From Kwoniella bestiolae CBS 10118 (lineage: Eukaryota > Basidiomycota > Tremellomycetes > Tremellales > Cryptococcaceae): a stretch of DNA of 64,000 bases. The translations under genes were made by a program, and so were the position numbers. The stretch lies in assembly GCF_000512585.2 (NCBI RefSeq), contig NC_089241.1, forward strand, positions 7,272,001 to 7,336,000, given 5' to 3'. Position 1 is the stretch's first letter. The number at the start of each line of letters is the position of its first letter. This document shows, in pieces, positions 22,015 to 34,431 of the stretch. The notes beneath the pieces were generated by a model. The model ran no database searches and was not told the DNA's origin. It saw nothing but the letters and a program-made list of their open reading frames with translations.

Positions 22015-22758
22015 AACTGTCATCTCCACAACAATTGCTGTTCATACGTTTTTCATTCCGTATATGATTGTGTGCTGTACCTGATCTTTGTCTGTCATGT
22101 CCTCATTGACGTGTTATCCTGTACTTGCCTCGAATTCGTGTCCAGCCTCTTTCCTCTTGATGGCTTCGTCTCATGCGATCATCTTACCGTTTCATGCATC
22201 GATACCCTTGAGCTTTCGTCGCCATGACCCCCGAGATCTGTCCGTACATATCCTTTGACCCTGGACTGAAGAGTCCCCCTCTTTAGATGTTGGTTGTGTC
22301 CTCTTTTGATGGTGCATCGACCACATTCTAAAGTATTCCTCCTTCCTTTTCTCCACCCTGAGAGTGTGAGCACACACCGCCTCGGTAAAGAATCTCATTG
22401 CAGAACTATATCTCAACTGTATCCATTATCATCCCCATCATCCTATGCGTCATTCTTTCTACCTCTTCAGCATCCCGCTTGCGACTGATTGCTAAGGGGT
22501 TGCATAGATGAGAAAGAGAGTGTACCATCAGTGTCAGTTGGATCTGAAGTGAGTGCTGCTTTCACCACCAGGACATCAGATCTTAAACACCAGGTTGACC
22601 GGCAGACTCAGTTGACTGGCAAACTCGCCTCTCTCGGATCCCCATCAACTTTCATACTCTCTGTTTCCTCGCTGTTCTCCCAACGGCTGTGACCAACATC
22701 CTCCGTGACACATAGACATTCACCATCCCCACCTCAATAGCCAGTCAGATCCCCTGAC
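22015..22758. other. Intergenic, K2 to K3
   Basis: 744 bp, C/T-rich toward K3 as in a fungal leader. No TATA box or coding frame is convincing. Confidence 0.4.
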
Positions 22759-25700
22759 ATGTCCGCACCCACTCAATCTTCTTCCCGAAGCTCCAAGAAT
22801 GGCTCTCTTCCATCTTCCCAGCAGTCTTCTTTAACTGGTAGAGGTCGAATATCAAGTAGCAGCACAGGTACACCCTCACGCAAGCCACACTTACTGCTCA
22901 ACGGTGTATCACCTCAAAATGTCATCGCTGAAAGTCCTGTCAGCGCCGAAAACCCGGATGATCAAGCTCAGATAATCCGCTTCAGCCCCAAGTACACAGT
23001 CAGTACACTCACCGGATCAACCAGAAGCTTCTCCGGTAATAGATCGATGATTGATCCTTTAGATGATCCCTTTGCCCATTCCATTGAGAGGTTGGAGAAG
23101 GCTGTGGATAGATTGGAGATGGCAGGTTCGGGGATGGATTTCGTTGGGAATTTCCTCTCTGCTATACCGTTGCTACAGACTGGGGGAGCGATCATGATGT
23201 GTTTGCGTCAGATGCTGGATGCGGCCAAGAAGGTGATGGAGAACAAGCTGGATGCTTTGGGTCTAGTGAGTCGAGTCTTTGTTAACGAACAAATCTTGTT
23301 GTGATGTGCTGAGCATATGGCGGATAGGTCAGTGATTCTATAACCATTGTCGAAGCTGTCCAAGGAAGGATCAAATCGAGTACAACACCTCTGTCAGAAG
23401 ATGTCCAACATGGTGTAGAAGCGTTGTTTGTGTGAGTGAGATTAAAGTTTCTCGGTCCCGTCGGGATCTGCATACGGATGGTCTTCACCCACTCGATGTC
23501 TGATGATTGCTTCTGCACTGCACAGAAAGTTGACAAGCAATACCGAGCTTTTGCAAGAGTTCGTCGGACGTTCCAAGTTCAAGTTGTTCTTATATGCGAA
23601 TAAGATGCAGAGGCAGATCGACGATGCGAGGAACGATACTTTGATGTATATCGCTCGTTTCACGGTGGGTGTTGTTTCACTCTTGATCTGCCGACCGCCA
23701 ACCAATGACGGGAACCTCACTGACGATAGTATGATGTAGTTGGAGTCCATCGTTTCTTTCGATCAACTCCAGCAGGCAGCTCAGACCCAAAGAGAGCAAG
23801 ACAGGCAAGACTTCGCGAAGAGATTGGAACAGTTTATCCGAAACCCTGAGTCAGCGCGTCATCTCATCGCGAGTAAGTTCAGGACACCCCTATTCGTGTC
23901 TTCAAACCTGCTTGCTAATAATACGTTTCTTATACAGACGAAGAAGTTCCTGAGATCCTCGTCACTCTCCAACGTGAGGTGGAAAGACAGTATCACAACC
24001 GTTATCAATCTCCGGCGGCTTCTCAACCAAGTTCAGCAGCTGTACAATTCCCTACACCTCATCCATACTACCCTCCAACCTCTAACTCCTCTAACTGGGT
24101 GGCGAAAAGTCTACATATACATGACGCAGATGAAGAAGTCGAACTCGGAACCGGACAAGGGTATCCTACCGATAACGATGAGCTAGCGCTATCAAGACAA
24201 GCGACTTGGGAAGAACCAGTCACGACCCATCAACCAAGAAGGGCTTGGCAAGTGACCAACGATGAATCCGACATCGAAACTTCCAAGGGCATGTTCTGCC
24301 AGAGCTTCCTCAAGGTGGGTCCGCATACAGACCGGCTGGGGGGTGGCTGGGCTGACTTCCGTTCCGATAGTACCTTCGAAGCGAGAGTCAGAAGAGTGTA
24401 GAAGATCTGCCAGTGGTAAGCCAACTCTACCCGTTCATGCCGTCTACTTCATTAGCTAACCCTGTCACAGTGGACCATTACTGAATATGAAGTATATCGG
24501 GAGCAGCGAGAATGGTGCGTGGAGAAGCATTCGTGTCTTTTGTGATCATAGTGCTAATGTAAGTGTCGCTAGTACGAGCAATTTCGCCAAAGTCTGGAAG
24601 GGAAGATGGCATGATCAAGTGGTTGCGATCAAAGATCTTGATCCTCTGACTGACAAACATGTAAGCCATTTTGCACTACAGCATCTCGTCTTCTGACTCG
24701 TGTCTATTCAGCTCTTCCTGGCCGAGGTCAATATATGGTGTCGACTCGACAGCGAGTATGTTTTACCTTTCTTTGGTGCCTCAAGCGCGGTTGGTCCACC
24801 ACCTTGGTTTCTAGTTAGTCCATGGAGTGGGTCATTTCCATCGCCTCGAACGGCAATGCGAGCTGAATGATTGATCATATCCAGTGAAGAATGGTCGAAT
24901 CACCGATTATGTTCGTTCAGAAGTAGGAAGTCGGGTTGACCGAATTGCTCTCATCCATCGAGTCGCGCAAGGAATGGAATACCTCCATTCGCGAGATGTG
25001 GTACATGGGGATCTCAAGGGTCAAAATATCTTGATCGACGATGAAGGAAGACCTAAGTTGTGCGATTTCGGTCTTTCCCAAATCAAGATTGACATCACAA
25101 GCAAGTCCGCAAGTCCTCCAGAAGGAGAAAGCAACGCTGGAACACTTCGGTTCCTCCCGCCAGAAAGATTGAAATTATCGCCGTTGACAAAGGAATGTGA
25201 TGTCTACTCGTTCGCCATGACCATTTACCAAGTGAGTGTAGCATCATGCTTTGGAGCTTTGCAGGAACTGACCTTAAATTCACAGATCTATTCTGGGGAA
25301 ATACCGTTCGCTGCTCTAGATGCTTACAATGCCAAGATGAGTATTTTGGGTGAGTGTCCTTATGCCAAATCTGAGATAATGCTGATTCGTACAACATGTG
25401 TTTAGAGGGTGTACGACCACCCCAAATTCCGGATATTCCGGATGAGCTGTACAATCTCATGACACGCTGCTGGGCAGCAGATCCCCGTGTTCGTCCCACC
25501 TATGAGCAGATCAGTACAGAATTGGAAACGATGTATCAACATTCAGGCTCCCCGATCCATTCCAGTCAATCGATCCCGGCGCTTCTTGATCTGTCTAGAG
25601 GCAGCGCTGAGGGCTCAAATCCGGATTCCAAGCTTGCATTACCTATAGAGAGACTAAGTGAGTCAAGCCTGTTTAATCACAAAACAACGCTGATGCATTA

Positions 25701-27080
25701 CAGCACAGAGATAGGCAAACAAGAACCCGAGATATCCTTAACGGCACCATTCACAGCTCATTCTGATTCTGATTCTAATTCGGAGTAGTGAGTATCAATG
25801 TATGAGATACTACAATTATAGCTGATGTATGTCGCTTCATCATAGCTCGGCAGATCCGGTTTTCTCAGAGGACGAATCAGATCGAATCTCCGTAGCCAGT
25901 GAAGCGCTTAGTGCGCTTTATCTTCCAGATCAAACAGACCATGAAGCACCAACTGAACTAGAGCTCGAAAGGCGATACCGAAAGTACTTCAATTACCACG
26001 ACTATTCCGATGATTTCAATTTACCTCAATGGAACCCTACGATGGTCGCTTTGGGTGATATTGGCTTCATGAAGAATGGGCGTTTCGTTTATCTTGATAA
26101 CGCAACAGGAAGTAAGGTGACTCCTGGGCAAGGACTATTGTTTTCGACTGCAATTCCTTTGAACGTGATCGCAGTGAGCGAAACTGCCATCTATCCCAAG
26201 CTGGTAAGCGATATGGCAAAGGATTTTGGAGTGAGAATTGTTTCAGCATTCCGCACCAAGAAAACGAAGTTCACGTGAGTATTCCCCCTAAATATCCTTG
26301 AAACCCATGGAAGAAGAGATCACGGGCTGACGCCTCATCCTCATTCGTATAGGAAGGCCGTCCGACGACAAATCTCCGTGCCAATGTACCCCGGCAGAAA
26401 GGCTGTACGTCTCATAGTCGCTGACGGGAAAATGCAGATGATTAAGGACTATTCGGATCTCAAGAGATACCTGGTGGAGAACATTGATGGTATTTTACGG
26501 TCAGCAGCAGAACAAGGACTGGGTGAATTACAGAGGACGGACATCGTCATGGTGAGTAACGCTGATTTGCGTCACAAGTTTGATGGCTGAGTAGGTCGTA
26601 TAAAGGTGGTCGGCGTTCTGGTCGCCAATAACTACGCAATGGCGGTGTCTGACTTCGCACCCGGAGCAACCTTGAAATTCAACGTTCTATCGCCCACTCG
26701 CAAATCTAGTAAAGAACCTTGGGGGTTCTGGACGCTCGCACGAGATCAAGGCGATGATTCCTCTTCCTATCGACTGGGCATCAATTCTGGCTCAAGTTCT
26801 GGACCAAGTCCTCCTCCATTTGCACAATCGCCCGTTCCGCCGTCTCCACCAGGACTACCCGTCATTGATAGGCGATTACCAGATGTTGACGATGGACCAC
26901 TTCAGTATTCAGTGAAGACGAGCAAGCCTGATGGTCCGAGGAAGTGAGTGTTACACTATAGCTTGATTTATGACTAGGTCTGTAGCTGACATTTTGCATT
27001 ACCGTAGTGCGGTGCACCTCTCAGTATTAAGATTTCCACCTACTGGTGGCGATCCGACCTTTTTCCGTGATTTGGAATAA
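22759..27080 (+). CDS. K3: MLKL-NTD-like helical bundle + TKL kinase with intact catalytic motifs
   Basis: ATG 22759 to TAA 27080, about 15 exons. A Ser-rich head of about 90 residues precedes the bundle: IERLEKAVDRLEMAGSGMDF, LLQTGGAIMMCLRQMLDAAK, then KFKLFLYANKMQRQIDDARN and a FDQLQQA helix, the pattern of MLKL-type N-terminal domains. A linker leads to WTITEYEVYREQ and the kinase: VAIKDL, HGDLKGQN, CDFGLS, PPERLK, then CWAADPRVRPTY, all catalytic residues present. The C-terminal region has MVALGDIGFMKNGRFVYLDN, a KAVRLIVADGKMQMI segment and VVGVLVANNYAMAVSDFAPG, then a Pro/Ser-rich stretch and SVLRFPPTGGDP. It is in tandem with K2 and K4. Likely a cytosolic signalling kinase; its substrate is unknown, K4 or K2 being candidates by position only. 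Confidence 0.82.
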
Positions 27081-27577
27081 ATTGATGATGAAGGATACAT
27101 CGATTGCCTCCGAGCATGCACAAGTACTAGCAATTGCATGGAAGAGAGCTAGGGCATTTTGTATATACATGTTCTCGAGATTCTGTATTATAGTAGAGTA
27201 TATCTCCCGGCCGGACCATCTCTGACGGTTGGGAAGATCCTGGTGTAAAATGCTCATGATTGTGTGAATATTTCATCTGATCACTGACAACTTGTGTGAA
27301 ATGATGGGGAACTCCCTAGATCCCACCCCACTCAATCGATCAAATACACCATCAAATACATGCAGCACACAACTCACAACTGGTTGCTTCTTGACCGCCA
27401 CCAGAACACGACTATGCATAAACACAATCTATTTACCCTTCTTGTACGGCTCTTCCAATCCATCATTGACCTACCAAACCCCCCTTACACCACTCTTTTT
27501 CCATGTCAACGTTGACTAACCGCTTCTACACTTTGTCTAATCCAATATAATAACCACTATACAACATTTGACAGTTC
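27081..27577. promoter_or_regulatory. Intergenic with probable K4 promoter
   Basis: 497 bp. A CCAATATAATAA motif at about 27542-27553 lies 25-35 bp before the K4 ATG; otherwise C/T-rich and featureless. Confidence 0.4.
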
Positions 27578-30500
27578 ATGCTCATGGCACTGGACAATGC
27601 TTTCAACGTAAATATGGCTACGACGACCATGATCATACCTGGACTGATCAGGGGTCAGCCTGGTCAGACCTCATCATCGCCACCCCAGACCTCATCACCA
27701 GTCATTCGATCAAGTTCAACCATCATGGGTGACTATCAAGGAGACACAATCATTCCGCAAAGCTTGAATGCTTCCAATACTACATCCTTTACTGTGCTGA
27801 AGAAGGAAGCCAAACAGACTATTGGGCAGATGTCAAGGTGAGTCTGGTTCCCTCGTTGGCGAAAGTGAAAGTCATTTCCGGCGATCTTTGCTGATGCTGT
27901 TGGTCTGTAAACCATACTTTTAGCGAGACTGTCACTCCCAGATCTCTCGCCAAGCTAGCGTTCACCATCTCCGAATCTCCATATACGGATTACTATCAAC
28001 AAGAAGTTTCGAAATTGGAGAAGATGATCACGCGTTTGGACAAGTTTCAGATTGCTCTCGGGCTGGTAGGGGATATAGCACGTACTGTCCAGCTTATCGC
28101 ACCAGCTGGTGCGGTAGTTGGGATTATCACCAAGTTCCTGGGGTACGTCAAATCAATCAAGACCATCAAATTGGAGGCTTTGGGTTTGGTGAGCGATCTG
28201 GCCTAACTGGAGTGATGACATGTATTTCCCTGCTGACAATTGAGCTGTAATAGGTAAGGTCAGCTGTCGAGACTACCATTTCGATGCAGGAATGCCTTGT
28301 GACTATCGAGTTCAAGCTTCCTGTGCCAATGATGGAATGCATCAACAACTTCTACCAGTATGTCAAGGCATACGCACGCTCTGCAGACGGAATGGCTAAC
28401 AACAGAGATGTTGTCTCCGCAGGGTGCTCAAAGAATGCACCTCCTCAATGAGCGGAATCGTCGAGAGAACTAGCTTCTTCAAAGAAGTCCTCCACCGTAA
28501 CAAGTATCGAGATATGGTGAAATATATGGAGACCCGACTGGGAAATGCAAGGTCCGACTTCACTGTGGGTATTCCATCCTCCTACACACGCTATTGGTCT
28601 AGAGAAACAAGCATTGACCGGGTTTATCGATTCAGCAATGTGGTGTTCTCATCAACTGCTCGTACAGTTTCATGAGGTCGTCTGACATCGATACATACAG
28701 ACGTCGGGACGAATCCCACTTGATTCAGGCCCTGACAACAGCTCTTAGCATGAGTGATGATGGTCTGAGCAAGCATTTGGGAATCGGTCAGTCATATTCA
28801 AGCGTCTGGTTCAAGGAAGTCGCACTGACATCCCACGGTATACTTGTCTGTGTAGATCAAATGACTGTGAAAGAAGCGATGGCGCTTCGCGACGTGTTGG
28901 AATCTCGACGAGATCCAGTCACTCGGAAGTCTACGGTCTCGGCATCTACCAGCTCAAGTGACCAATATCCGATTACTGATACTCGATCCAGATCACCCAA
29001 TCAGTCCACGACGCATCAGATCTTCATGGTGCTAGGCATCAAATACGACGACTCGTCCCTTGTTGGGGCAAATGGTACACCCGGAGAGGATGATGATTCG
29101 GTTGATATTAGCATTGATGAGAACAGGGTTGCTGGATCACTTGATAGTCTTACCTCATTGCACAAGGTGGCGGAGGATATAGTTGGGTTAAAGAACGAAC
29201 TTTTTGACAGGGTTCTCGAGGTGATTGAGTTGTTTGATTCTCGATGAGCTGCTTGGCTGACATTCCTTCCTATAGATTCTTTGCCGGAGAATTGACGATG
29301 ATTTAATTCAATCATCTCCCGACGTGAGTAGGTCACCGAGAAAGAACGTGCTGACATGTCAATCTAGTGGGAAATTGCAGAAATGGCATTGATCAGAGAA
29401 AGACTCCTTGGGTATGTCGAGACCTGGATATGCCATCTTTGAATCGTATATGCTCAATACTTTGGTGCAGCGACCCTGACAATATCAATACCTCGAGCCA
29501 GGTTTGGAAAGGATCATATTTCGGCAAAGATGTACGAATCAAGGAGATCGGTCGAATCGGCCATTCTGATGAACAAGCCTCAGGCACGTTTTGGGATTGT
29601 CAACGATCTTATATCAAGCAAATTGAACTTATGAGAGCCATTGAAACTGGTCCCTTCCTATTGAAATTTATCGGAGCTATCTGTCCTACAGGCGATATTA
29701 GGCAATGGGGTATCGTCACCGAATATAGTATGTCTCTTGCTGTCGTAGCGGGAGCCATTCCTAAGCTTACGGCGACATGCAACTAGTGCCACACGGCGAC
29801 ATACTCACGTACCTCAGCTCGGAAGTCGGGTCTCAAGCAGATCGAGTAGCTTTGACTTACCAAGTAGCTCAAGGCTTGGTGCATCTTCACCGTCACGATG
29901 TCCTGCATGGCAACCTTAAGCCCTCAAATGTCTTGATTAATCACACTGGTCAAGCGGTTATAGCCGATTTCGGTTACCTTCCAGAGCTTGAGGACACCTC
30001 AACAGGCAGGAGAGGGATCCCCTTCATAGCACCTGAAGTGGTGAACGGCGAGCCCTGTACCGAGCTGACTGATGTCTTCGCTTTCGGGAAGACCGCGTTC
30101 CAAGTAAGTTCCATCCACATGGTATAAATTTCTCGACTGACTATACCATGCGTTACCTGATAGATTCTAACCGGAGTGGTTCCCCTCGAACCCCATACCT
30201 GGCCCCAACGAGCACCCTATAGATGTAAGTAGCTGCCTCATGTGATGATTGCGGGCTGAAAGATCCAGCACCGTATCTCAGACAACCGTTCTTGGGCATC
30301 ATACAACACAGTTACGGTATATGAATTTCTCAGCCGTTGTTTTGCCGACAAGCCTCAACACCGTTTTGCCATGCGTCAAGCCATGGGCATCATGGAAAAG
30401 ATCGGAATGACTTCTTTTGGGACTACGAAGGATTTCACCCCGTACAGCATGAAGATCCGTCTCAAGTGGTGGGAAACGAATATGGCCCTACAACGCGCCA

Positions 30501-32285
30501 AAGATCTGCCTACAATGTCTGAAGCCAGACAAAACGAAATTTCCAGTCAGATCAACAGCTTTAATTATCCCAATCTGGAGCCATCTTATGTGGATCACGT
30601 CTTCTTCCCCAAAGCTTTCGAAACACTGTTGGAGGCTTTACCTACTTTCCGAGCGGACGGTTACACGTCATATTCTTTGGTGAGGAAGCTGCAGTATCTC
30701 ACGCATGGGTAGTTGGAAAGGCTGACCGTTGTTTCGTGTCAGGTTGGGGACACTGTCAAGTTGTACGGACTGCTACATTCCGTTGGAGATCAGATCCCTT
30801 TAGACTCCCGTCCCTTTTGGGTGCCAGCGTATCAAGATGCCTCGAGGTATGACGGACGCCCTGAGGATTCTTCCGACTGCTGATGATTCCTGATATATAG
30901 ACGACTCATCGATAATATCGAAATCTTGAGAGCGGTATCAAGATGCGATGCCTATGTTCAGCTCATTTTCTGGGAGATCCTCCATGAGGTCATGTGGTCC
31001 GCTAGGATCCTGACTTGTCTGCGCCAGAGCGAGCTACAAAACTGCGTGAGTGCCATTCGAAGCAGTGACATAGTCATGAGCTTCTTTTCTTTCGACACAC
31101 ATCAAGCTGACATTTGGCTGGTCTCGTAATGCAGCTTTACAACTTGACGAAAAAGTCCTCCGATCAACCCAAGCCCTTCTGGGACAGTTTGAGCGTTCTC
31201 AGAACCGAAAGAAAGATGTGCGATGCCATCTTGGTGGAACAACTTCTGCGACGAGGCAAAGATGCACGAGCATGTGAGATCCTCCTCTCGGGTAAGCCTT
31301 TAACTTTGCTCATCGATACTAAAAGCTCAGTGCTGATCAGTGAGAACTCGGTGTGCCCGCATAGGACGCCGACCGGAAGATAATCTGCATCTTCTGGGAT
31401 GTGTGACGAGCTGCGAAAATTTCACTGTCAAAGATCCAAAACCTACTGGATTTGTGGCTCGTCTGCATGGTTATCCCACATGGTCATCTCCGGTCCTCAC
31501 GATGATCTCTGATCTCGAAGACCGAGATGCGAATGGGGATAGGGTGATATTGTCTAGACCTCCAATTATACGTCAAGACGAAAGTGTCTTGCCCATCACC
31601 CAGAGGGAGATACTGGCTTTGGTCCGAAGTGAGGAGTACATGGCTTATCACGAGCGATTACAAGATGCTTGGGATATCTGTTCTGCTCATATCATTGAGG
31701 CAAGTCGTCCCATGAATTACAACTTCATTTATGATTTACGATGCGTTGACTTGACTGATGATTCCGATGGCGATCGATAGTATGAATCCGGTTTTGGAGG
31801 ATCGCAATTTCCTAATCTCGATTCTACTGCGCTCATCGCTCCGATCGCGTTTCCCACAGAAATAGATCGGCCGAACGCTTTCAAAGTCGAGGATAGAGGT
31901 AGATCAGCGGTAAGGTCATGATAGTGATAGGTCACCCCCAGAAGCTGATGGAACCCTGTCAAAGACTAATCAAATTCCTCAAGGTGCAAGGCTTCCGCTG
32001 CCGACCACCCCCATCAAGAAAGCAGGGTCTCCCTCACCGCAAAGCCGTCTTCTTAAAGGGCGTCCAATCCCTCGGATCGAGGACTTGTATTCGACCAGCA
32101 AGCTAAGTGAGCACAGCGATACGTCTCAGAAGCAGACGTCCTTCATCAATCCTTGGGAAAGTCTTGGTGCCAGGGACTCGTCAACCGAAGGGATCGGTCA
32201 CAAGGGTTATGTACCTGGTGTTGCTGCTGGTACACTATCCGATGATACAGGGGACGAAGCGCAGTATGGTGTTCCGCTTCCATGA
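27578..32285 (+). CDS. K4: MLKL-NTD-like helical bundle + TKL pseudokinase with a private C-terminus
   Basis: ATG 27578 to TGA 32285. The bundle reads VSKLEKMITRLDKFQIALGL, a hydrophobic LIAPAGAVVGIITKFLGYVK helix, then KYRDMVKYMETRLGNARSD. A Ser-rich linker leads to WEIAEMALIRERL and the kinase. The Val-x-Ile-Lys lysine is kept (VRIKEI) and so are ADFG and APE, but the catalytic loop is HGNLKPSN: the catalytic Asp has become Asn. Unlike K1-K3 there is no GDIG / SVLRF C-terminal domain. Instead about 450 residues follow, with WWETNMALQRA, FWEILHEVMWSARIL, an HLLGCVTSCENF segment and a polar tail. The final exon join (donor near 31900) is uncertain. It could be read as a kinase fused to an unrelated neighbour, but the frame and splice sites run through. 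Confidence 0.72.
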
Positions 32286-32679
32286 TTCAGCCCGGCGGGT
32301 AGTCGAGTGGATTAGGTCAGAAAGGTTTGTCGTTCATGATGGTTGATATATGTGGTTGATCTAGTAGAAGGTGGTTTGCACTTCTGTACATAAAGACGAG
32401 GATAGCTGTTGATAGAGTACACCACACATGTGCATGCATTCTTCGGTGACATCGACTACTTGTGCAATGTACAATCTAAAGACTTTAATTAGCGGAACAG
32501 GTCCAAACAGATCTAGACGAATCAAGTGTCATAGACGTGAAAAATCGCGGAACACATATTGTAGATAAAGCAATAGAGCAATACAGAAGGACTAGACAAA
32601 CGAAAAAATCGAAACCACAAAGACCTCTTCGCAAATAAACTCATTTCCATTTTGCCTTTCATATTTCCAAATCGAGCAG
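32286..32679. other. Convergent 3' region, K4 / SWIB gene
   Basis: 394 bp between two stop codons, AT-rich toward 32480-32640 as expected for 3' ends. No gene seen. Confidence 0.4.
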
Positions 32680-33989
32680 CTAATAATCCTCGTCATCCGA
32701 TTCATCTTCCGATTCTTCATCTATTATATGTTGTACAGGCGGTATCGAAGGAACTGGCGCCGAAGGGGGAAGTTCGTTCTTCACGCCATCTTTCGACTCG
32801 TTCTTGAAGATCACGTCGTCAGGATTACGTAGATGATCAACGAGGATCTTGTTCATCCTACATTTTCAGATTATATCAACATTCATGTCCCGATGAGAAT
32901 CGAAGGAGAAAGGATCAGGTGTACTCACGTAAACATATGTAATCTATCTGTGTGAAAGACCTTTTTCAACTTCTCATCACATAGAATATACCTCTTATCT
33001 GACTGGTCTTGGAATCCATGTTCCTTGACGTATGCCCATATCTGCTTGACCACCTGTGGACGGGACAGTCTAGGTGCGGAGACGAGGTCTGCGAGGGCGT
33101 CACTGGTGAAAGTCAGGAGATATAAGCATGACTCTTTTACCACTCCAACCCGTCAATGTGATATGCTAAGGGATTAATAGGAAACAGATGTTGATAGAAG
33201 GGAAACCACAACTCACCTCAAAATCATTTCCTTGTTGAACGGGTTATTCGGGTTCGGGTCCGTCTTCCTCTTCTTCTTGGGCTCCCCCTCATCCCCACTA
33301 TCAGCATCAGCTCTGCTCAATCTCTTCTTCACAGCTTTCTTCTTCTTCTTCGCAGGAGCAGTAGCATTGACACGACGGGGTCTGGACGAGCTGGATTGAT
33401 CGTTATATTCTAGTTGCAATCTCCTTGCCATCTGTTCATCCGTTTCTGGATCTTCCTCGTCTATATTGGGTTTGGCCTCTCGTTTGACATGGAGTGATTG
33501 GGGTTGCGAAGACCCAGATTCGGCTTTGGGCTGTAAAGGTACGTCAGGGGAGGAAGGAGGAGAAGGAGGGGTTGCGGCGGTGAGTTGGTCGTATATTGTG
33601 CTTATCTGATGTCACGTCAAAATATCAGCTTTGACTATCTGTTGAAATGGACCAGAATTATGCAAAGTGATAGATAATGATCTCATTCAGCGAGACACTA
33701 ACCTCTTCGTCTATCGCACCTCTTGATGCTTTGATAGTCGCTTCATCTTCACCACCGGAGACAAGTTGTTTCCGGACAGCTTTCGCCGAACTGACAAATA
33801 GTGTATTAGCATATAAGCGAGGATGAACAGTATAGGGCTGCCAGCTCACACAGTAGACAAGTCGCTTCCTTCCAGAATCGCTCGTATCTTCGGTATCAGC
33901 CCCTGTACATACTAGTTCGCCAGAAAGGAAGGTATCAGCATGTCTCCGAATGGCCAAGAACTACGAGATGGACGTACCTGATTACTCAT
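32680..33989 (-). CDS. DEK_C + SWIB/MDM2 domain chromatin protein (Tri1/Uaf30-like)
   Basis: Minus strand from ATG 33989; five or more exons. The N-terminus (QYVQGLIPKIRAILEGSDLS ... AVRKQLV ... GAIDEEI) is a DEK_C helical domain. The middle is Pro/Ser then Lys-rich (KKKKKAVKKRLSRADA), a likely nuclear signal. The SWIB domain follows: LSRPQVVKQIWAYVKEHGFQ, DKRYILCDEKLKKVF, DRLHMFTMNKILVDHL. It ends in an acidic tail. Yeast proteins with DEK_C + SWIB are Tri1 and Uaf30; Uaf30 is part of the RNA polymerase I upstream activating factor. Which one this corresponds to cannot be decided here, so no symbol is given. Note that RPF1 and RPA12 in the same window also serve ribosome synthesis, but they are not adjacent enough to imply an operon-like unit. 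Confidence 0.83.
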
Positions 33990-34431
33990 TTTGGATTTTC
34001 TGTTCTGTTATAGCTGTAATGTTGCTGTCGTTTGACTGATGCCTATTATGTTCCACAGGTGACTTCACTGGACAATGTTATCTTTGCTGTGTTGGTGATT
34101 GAAGGATGGAGTCAAGATGAATGTTTACCTTGTTGCTTGAAAAGGACGGAAGGGAACATTACAACTAACAGCGACTCGCCCGAAAGTGGAAAGTGGAAAT
34201 AATGACATCTCATCTCGTAACATTCGGCCATCACCGCCAAAACCACATCAGACAAACAAGCATAAAGAGGCAAGCAAGGTGCATTCTGAATGAGCTCAAG
34301 ATCAGATGGCATGCATGGGTCATAACGATGAGAACGCAAGACGTGAGATCGGATACAATGTAAGACTGATGATCCATGTCTCGAAGTGATAGAAGCAATG
34401 TGCAAGGAGATGCACCAGAGGAAAAGAAGAT
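33990..34431. other. Intergenic, RPF1 3' end to SWIB promoter
   Basis: 442 bp; no supportable gene or motif. Confidence 0.4.
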
